Below, piece after piece: positions 12,448 to 15,525 of a DNA stretch of 15,525 nucleotides. Every line of letters begins with the position of its first letter. Position 1 is the first letter of the stretch. Below the pieces are notes generated by a model that was not told where the DNA came from, did no database searches, and worked only from the letters and a program-made list of their open reading frames with translations. The position numbers were made by a program, and so were the translations under genes. Location of the stretch: assembly GCA_014376325.1 (NCBI GenBank), contig JACMRP010000239.1, positions 1 through 15,525 of the forward strand, in the 5' to 3' direction. Origin of the DNA: Pseudobdellovibrionaceae bacterium. GTDB taxonomy: Bacteria > Bdellovibrionota > Bdellovibrionia > Bdellovibrionales > Bdellovibrionaceae.

Positions 12448-13623
12448 TTAAACTTTTTCGATGATCATCGCAACCGCTTCGCCGCCGCCAATACACAAGG
12501 TCGCGAGTCCGTAGCGTTTGTTGTGCGTTTGCAATGCGTGAACAAGGGTCGTCATGATGCGAGCGCCTGAAGCACCGATCGGGTGGCCGATCGCAACGGC
12601 TCCGCCGTGCACGTTGACTTTCGCTGCAGGAATTTCGAGCTCCTTCATCGCGACTTGGGCAACGACCGCAAACGCCTCGTTGATTTCCCAAAGATCGATA
12701 TCGCCGGTGTTTAAGTTTGCTTTCGCGAGCGCTTTTTTAATCGCGCCGACCGGGGCGGTCGTAAAGTATTTTGGATCTTGAGCAAAAGTTGCGGAAGCCA
12801 CGATTTTCGCAAGCGCTTTAACGCCGCGTTTTTTTGCGGTCGCTTCGGTCATCAAAACCAAAGCGGCAGCGCCGTCATTCAGTTTCGAAGAGTTCGCAGC
12901 GGTAATGGTGCCGGCTTTGTCAAAAGCGGGGCGCAGACCCGGAATTTTTTCGAAGTTAGTGTTGAATGGATCTTCGTCTTTATCGAAAGTGATGGGACCT
13001 TTTTTTGATTCGATCACGACCGGTACGATTTCATTTTTGAAAGCGGTTCCATTTGAAGCGGCCTGCGCTTTTTTGTAAGATTCAATTGAATATGCATCTT
13101 GCTGTTCGCGGGTGAAGTGATTTTCTTTCACGCAAATTTCTGCGGCCATCCCCATATGAAAGTTATTGTACGGATCCCAAAGGCCGTCTTTGATCATCGA
13201 ATCGACGATCGTTGCGGGTCCCATGCGATAACCGTTGCGAGAGTTTTCCAACAAGTGCGGCGCGAGCGACATATTTTCTTGTCCACCGGCCACCGCGATC
13301 GTCGAATTTCCGAGTTGTAAAGAATCTACAGCAAGCATCACGGCCTTTAGTCCTGAGCCGCAAACTTTATTGATGGTCATGCAAACCGTGGAATTATTTA
13401 ATCCAGCGTACAATGCTGCCTGTCGGGCAGGTGCTTGGCCAACGCCGGCGGTCAGAACTTCGCCCATGATGCATTCATCCACTTCGTCTGGATTCACTTT
13501 CGCGCGCAATAAAGCTTCTTTAATGGCAGCGGCACCAAGCTTCGGTGCAGGAACGGTACTTAACGCTCCTTGAAAAGCGGCAACGGGGGTGCGCACGGCG
13601 CTGACGATTACGACATTTTCCAT
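12448..13623 (-). CDS. Acetyl-CoA acetyltransferase (thiolase)
   Basis: This 391-residue thiolase interconverts two acetyl-CoA and acetoacetyl-CoA plus CoA. The acyl-accepting Cys88 lies in NKVCGSGLKAVMLA, the second active-site region reads GGAVAIGHPIGASGAR (catalytic His), and the C-terminal base Cys lies in LCIGGGEAVAM; WEINEAFA is also present. Length and motifs fit the biosynthetic/degradative acetoacetyl-CoA class (AtoB/PhaA-like) rather than long-chain FadA. AAAGGAG ends 7 bases before ATG 13623, a strong start. As first gene of the operon with the CoA-transferase subunits, it likely cleaves the acetoacetyl-CoA they make into acetyl-CoA; the reverse, toward acetoacetate or polyhydroxybutyrate, is possible, but no reductase or polymerase is nearby. 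Confidence 0.95.
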   Translation of the reverse strand: MENVVIVSAVRTPVAAFQGALSTVPAPKLGAAAIKEALLRAKVNPDEVDECIMGEVLTAGVGQAPARQAALYAGLNNSTVCMTINKVCGSGLKAVMLAVDSLQLGNSTIAVAGGQENMSLAPHLLENSRNGYRMGPATIVDSMIKDGLWDPYNNFHMGMAAEICVKENHFTREQQDAYSIESYKKAQAASNGTAFKNEIVPVVIESKKGPITFDKDEDPFNTNFEKIPGLRPAFDKAGTITAANSSKLNDGAAALVLMTEATAKKRGVKALAKIVASATFAQDPKYFTTAPVGAIKKALAKANLNTGDIDLWEINEAFAVVAQVAMKELEIPAAKVNVHGGAVAIGHPIGASGARIMTTLVHALQTHNKRYGLATLCIGGGEAVAMIIEKV

Positions 13624-13712
13624 CGAGGGACTCCTTTAATTAAGACTAGCTATACCCGCACCAATCTTTTATATTTTCAGGAGAGAGTCAAATACGAAAC
13701 GGAGTTTCAAGG
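13624..13712. promoter_or_regulatory. Divergent control region between thiolase operon and DUF4097-like gene
   Basis: These 89 bases must drive both directions. Rightward, TATATT (13670-13675, 5 of 6 to TATAAT) is preceded after 17 bases by a poor TAGCTA. Leftward I see TTGACT (13691-13686) but only TATAAA 12 bases later, a spacing that is too short. The 8-base palindrome TTAATTAA is adjacent to the thiolase ribosome binding site. GGAG at 13701-13704 is the likely binding site of the rightward gene. Confidence 0.4.
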
Positions 13713-14714
13713 ATGAGGCTATTCACTTTCAGTTTATTGTTTTTTGCGTCAGTTTTGATCTTAGTACCGCGTGCAGAAGCCGTTCTGGCATTCGAGATCA
13801 CTCCGCAAGAAATCGATCGCATCGTGGTGATCGGTCTTGAAGCCCAAGTCCAATTGCAAGGCCAAGCCAACGCACAAAAACTGCGCGTCACGGGGATCGG
13901 GGAAACGACCGAAGCAGGCCAGTTTACCCTGGAACGGAAAGACCGGACGCTTTTTATAAAAATGCAGGAATATTCTGACAAACGGGAATGGAAAGAAGCC
14001 CTTTCGAAACCCATCGGTAAACGAAAAATTTTGGATTTTGTCGGCGCCCCGGTGCCCGTCGAAATTCAATTGCGTGACGGCATCGTGAACGCGCAACGTT
14101 GGAGTAAAGAAATTAAAGTGGCCTTAGTCAAAGGCAAAGTCGTTAGCGTTGGTGGAAGCGCGACGCTTGCGATCCAGATTCAAAACGGCAACGCCAGTGT
14201 TCAAGATCAGAGTTCCAAAGTCAGCGTCGACATTTACAAAGGAAATTTGGATGTTAAAAACTTGCAGGGCGATCTGGACGGCAGCGTTTTTGCCGGCAGT
14301 CTGACGGTCGATAAGTCGAAAGGTTTTTTGCAAATTACGACGGCGCAGTCGACCGCAAAGATCCTGCAAAGTTCCGGCACTTTGCAGTTTGAAAACGTAA
14401 AGGGAGCTTTGATTACACAGCAGTTTGCGGGGCGGGTTGACGGAACGACCGGAGAGGGTAACGTCAATATCGGCATTCTTTCAGACACGGATGTTCACGT
14501 AAAAAGTCAAACCGGCAGAGTGATTATTCAAACGACTCCGGGCTCCGGCGCGATGTTGAACTTATCGACTGCCGAAGGCGAGATCGTCGCGCCAAACGAA
14601 ATAAAAGTAAACAGAACGGCGACCGAGAAAACCGTGCGTGGGCGACTCCGCGGTGGCGAGCAAAAAGGCAGCATCGTTGTGCGTTCGCAAGAGGGCAACA
14701 TCAACATTAAATAA
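13713..14714 (+). CDS. Secreted DUF4097-like repeat protein
   Basis: This 333-residue protein has a clear signal peptide (MRLFTFSLLFFASVLILVPRAEA, read in two parts: charged start and hydrophobic core; cleavage after Ala23). The mature N-terminal part (about 24-130) has beta-type alternation. From about 140 onward short strand-turn units recur with Gly/Asn turns: SGGSATLAIQ is not exact, but GNLDVKNLQGDLDGSVFAGS, GFLQITTAQSTAKILQSSGT, GALITQQFAGRVDGTTGEGN and GSIVVRSQEGNINIK show the repeating 'G-x-hydrophobic-x-hydrophobic' pattern of DUF4097-type putative adhesins, which form beta-solenoids. Location is periplasm or cell surface. GGAG lies 8 bases before the ATG. Its partner and role are unknown; the gene is divergent from the thiolase operon and stands alone. 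Confidence 0.85.
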   Translation: MRLFTFSLLFFASVLILVPRAEAVLAFEITPQEIDRIVVIGLEAQVQLQGQANAQKLRVTGIGETTEAGQFTLERKDRTLFIKMQEYSDKREWKEALSKPIGKRKILDFVGAPVPVEIQLRDGIVNAQRWSKEIKVALVKGKVVSVGGSATLAIQIQNGNASVQDQSSKVSVDIYKGNLDVKNLQGDLDGSVFAGSLTVDKSKGFLQITTAQSTAKILQSSGTLQFENVKGALITQQFAGRVDGTTGEGNVNIGILSDTDVHVKSQTGRVIIQTTPGSGAMLNLSTAEGEIVAPNEIKVNRTATEKTVRGRLRGGEQKGSIVVRSQEGNINIK

Positions 14715-14718
14715 TCGG

Positions 14719-14740
14719 TTGACAGTCTGTGGCCTATGAT
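14719..14740 (+). promoter_or_regulatory. Consensus -35 element with short-spaced TATGAT
   Basis: TTGACA (14719-14724) is a perfect -35 hexamer in the 41-base gap before the last gene, but the only good -10-like hexamer, TATGAT (14735-14740), is just 10 bases downstream. Standard 16-18 base spacing gives no -10 match. The leader to ATG 14756 would be very short and has no Shine-Dalgarno. Confidence 0.3.
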
Positions 14741-14755
14741 TCAAGCCTATTGGTT

Positions 14756-15525
14756 ATGGCAAAGACTAAAAAGAAACCAGCTCCCGTAAAAGGCGCCCCT
14801 AAAAAGGCAGCGAAACCGGCTGCGGCAAAATCGGCGAAGCCCGTCAAAGCAGCCAAACCCGCAGCTAAAGCGGCTCCCGTTAAAAAAGCTTCTGATAAAG
14901 CCAGTTCCAAAGCGCCCGTTAAAGTGACGCCAAAAGCTGCCGCAAAGCATAAAGTTCCTGCGAAAGCGCCTGAAAAAGTGGCGAAGAAGGCGACTCCCGC
15001 AAAGGACGTGCCTAAAGAAGCTGCGAAAGACAAAAAGGTTTTGATTAAAAAAGCAGCTCCCGTCGTGCCGCAGAAGGCCGACAAGAAGCCCGTTGAAAAA
15101 GAAAAAGAAGTTAAGAAAAGCCCGGCTCCCGAAGCCGTAGCGACCAAAGCTAACGCTAAAAAAGACGCGAAAGCGGCAGCGAAAAAGGCCAAGGCTCCTA
15201 AAAAAGAAGAAGCCGAAGAAGAAGACGATTTTGTTGCGGACGATGATTTCGGTCCGGATGAAATGAGTGAATACGAAGAAGATCTGAAGGCCGTCGAAGA
15301 ACTTGATGAAGATCCGGCTGACGACGACACATTGTTTACCGAAACTAAAGACAAAGGCGACGAAGAAGTTTTCCTAACGGATGCCGAAGGGCGCCGCTAT
15401 TGCCGATCTAGAGATTGCGATCAAGTCGGCATCGTCGATGGCTATTGCCGTTACCACTATTTATTGTTTTGGAAGAAGATCCAGGTTCGTAAGAAGATCT
15501 TGGTCGACGGAAAGCTCGACCGTTA
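14756..15525 (+). CDS. Histone H1-like Lys/Ala/Pro-rich protein with acidic segment and Cys/His cluster, 3' end at or beyond the window edge
   Basis: The frame is open from ATG 14756 to the window edge (256 codons plus TA, which could be the beginning of a stop). Residues 1-150 are Lys/Ala/Pro repeats (MAKTKKKPAPVKGAPKKAAK and many PVK, AAK, AKAP copies), like the tail of eukaryotic histone H1 and bacterial H1-like proteins. Residues 151 to about 200 are strongly acidic (EEAEEEDDFVADDDFGPDE). A compact C-terminal part follows with Cys216-x4-Cys221-x9-Cys231-x2-His234, a likely metal site, in a Tyr/Arg-rich setting (DGYCRYHYLLFWKK). A nucleic-acid or chromatin-associated role is inferred from the tail. 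The reverse strand also reads openly here, but that is an artefact of the repeats. No Shine-Dalgarno is visible; ATG is favoured over GTG 14729. Confidence 0.8.
   Translation, partial: MAKTKKKPAPVKGAPKKAAKPAAAKSAKPVKAAKPAAKAAPVKKASDKASSKAPVKVTPKAAAKHKVPAKAPEKVAKKATPAKDVPKEAAKDKKVLIKKAAPVVPQKADKKPVEKEKEVKKSPAPEAVATKANAKKDAKAAAKKAKAPKKEEAEEEDDFVADDDFGPDEMSEYEEDLKAVEELDEDPADDDTLFTETKDKGDEEVFLTDAEGRRYCRSRDCDQVGIVDGYCRYHYLLFWKKIQVRKKILVDGKLDR

Noticed and set aside
14734..15354. Long open frame on the minus strand (Ser/Ala/Phe-rich, about 206 residues)
   Set aside because: It is the complement of the Lys/Ala/Pro repeats of the plus-strand gene starting at 14756. Codons such as AAA, GCG and GCC read in reverse contain few stops, and its composition is not protein-like.

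Overview
The window looks like an ordinary chromosomal stretch of a Gram-negative bacterium, with about half G+C by eye. The mix of many lineage-specific exported proteins, a large coiled-coil protein, a cyclic-nucleotide-binding protein and a Lys/Ala/Pro-rich protein beside core genes reminds me of Bdellovibrionota (Bdellovibrio-like predators). That placement is inference, not demonstrated. I see no insertion sequence, prophage, CRISPR array, tRNA or rRNA, and no stretch over 300 bases lacks a gene.

Layout. (1) 2-1401 (+): an unrecognised gene cut by the left edge, with a SAP-like segment, coupled by a 4-base overlap to a protein with two GYF_2-like domains. (2) 1382-1654 (-): an HU DNA-binding protein, divergent from argS (1736-3451, +). 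(3) 3451-5677 (+): three genes for exported or membrane-anchored proteins: a secreted protein touching argS, then a TPR protein and a secreted protein joined by a TAATG overlap. (4) 5828-8998 (+): a 558-residue coiled-coil protein with an excellent ribosome binding site, then pyruvate kinase 6 bases later. (5) 9020-9874 (-): a trypsin-fold protease, probably a lipoprotein. (6) 9991-10968 (-): a cyclic-nucleotide-binding protein with its own candidate promoter. (7) 11065-13623 (-): a thiolase / CoA-transferase A / CoA-transferase B operon that would turn acetoacetate plus succinyl-CoA into two acetyl-CoA. (8) 13713-14714 (+): a secreted DUF4097-like repeat protein. (9) 14756 to the right edge (+): a histone H1-like basic protein with an acidic middle and a Cys/His cluster, incomplete here.

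Metabolically, pyruvate kinase and the acetoacetate operon both feed pyruvate/acetyl-CoA supply, but they lie on opposite strands with separate signals, so co-regulation is not shown.

The most striking observation is the coiled-coil protein. Its hydrophobic residues follow an 11-residue (hendecad) rhythm, with core positions at residue numbers leaving remainder 1, 5 or 8 on division by 11, in one register from about residue 22 to the C-terminus at 558. Superimposed is a 44-residue repeat with recognisable Tyr-x3-Ile/Leu/Val block starts. This predicts a long, nearly straight or slightly right-handed rod, a candidate cytoskeletal or spacer element.
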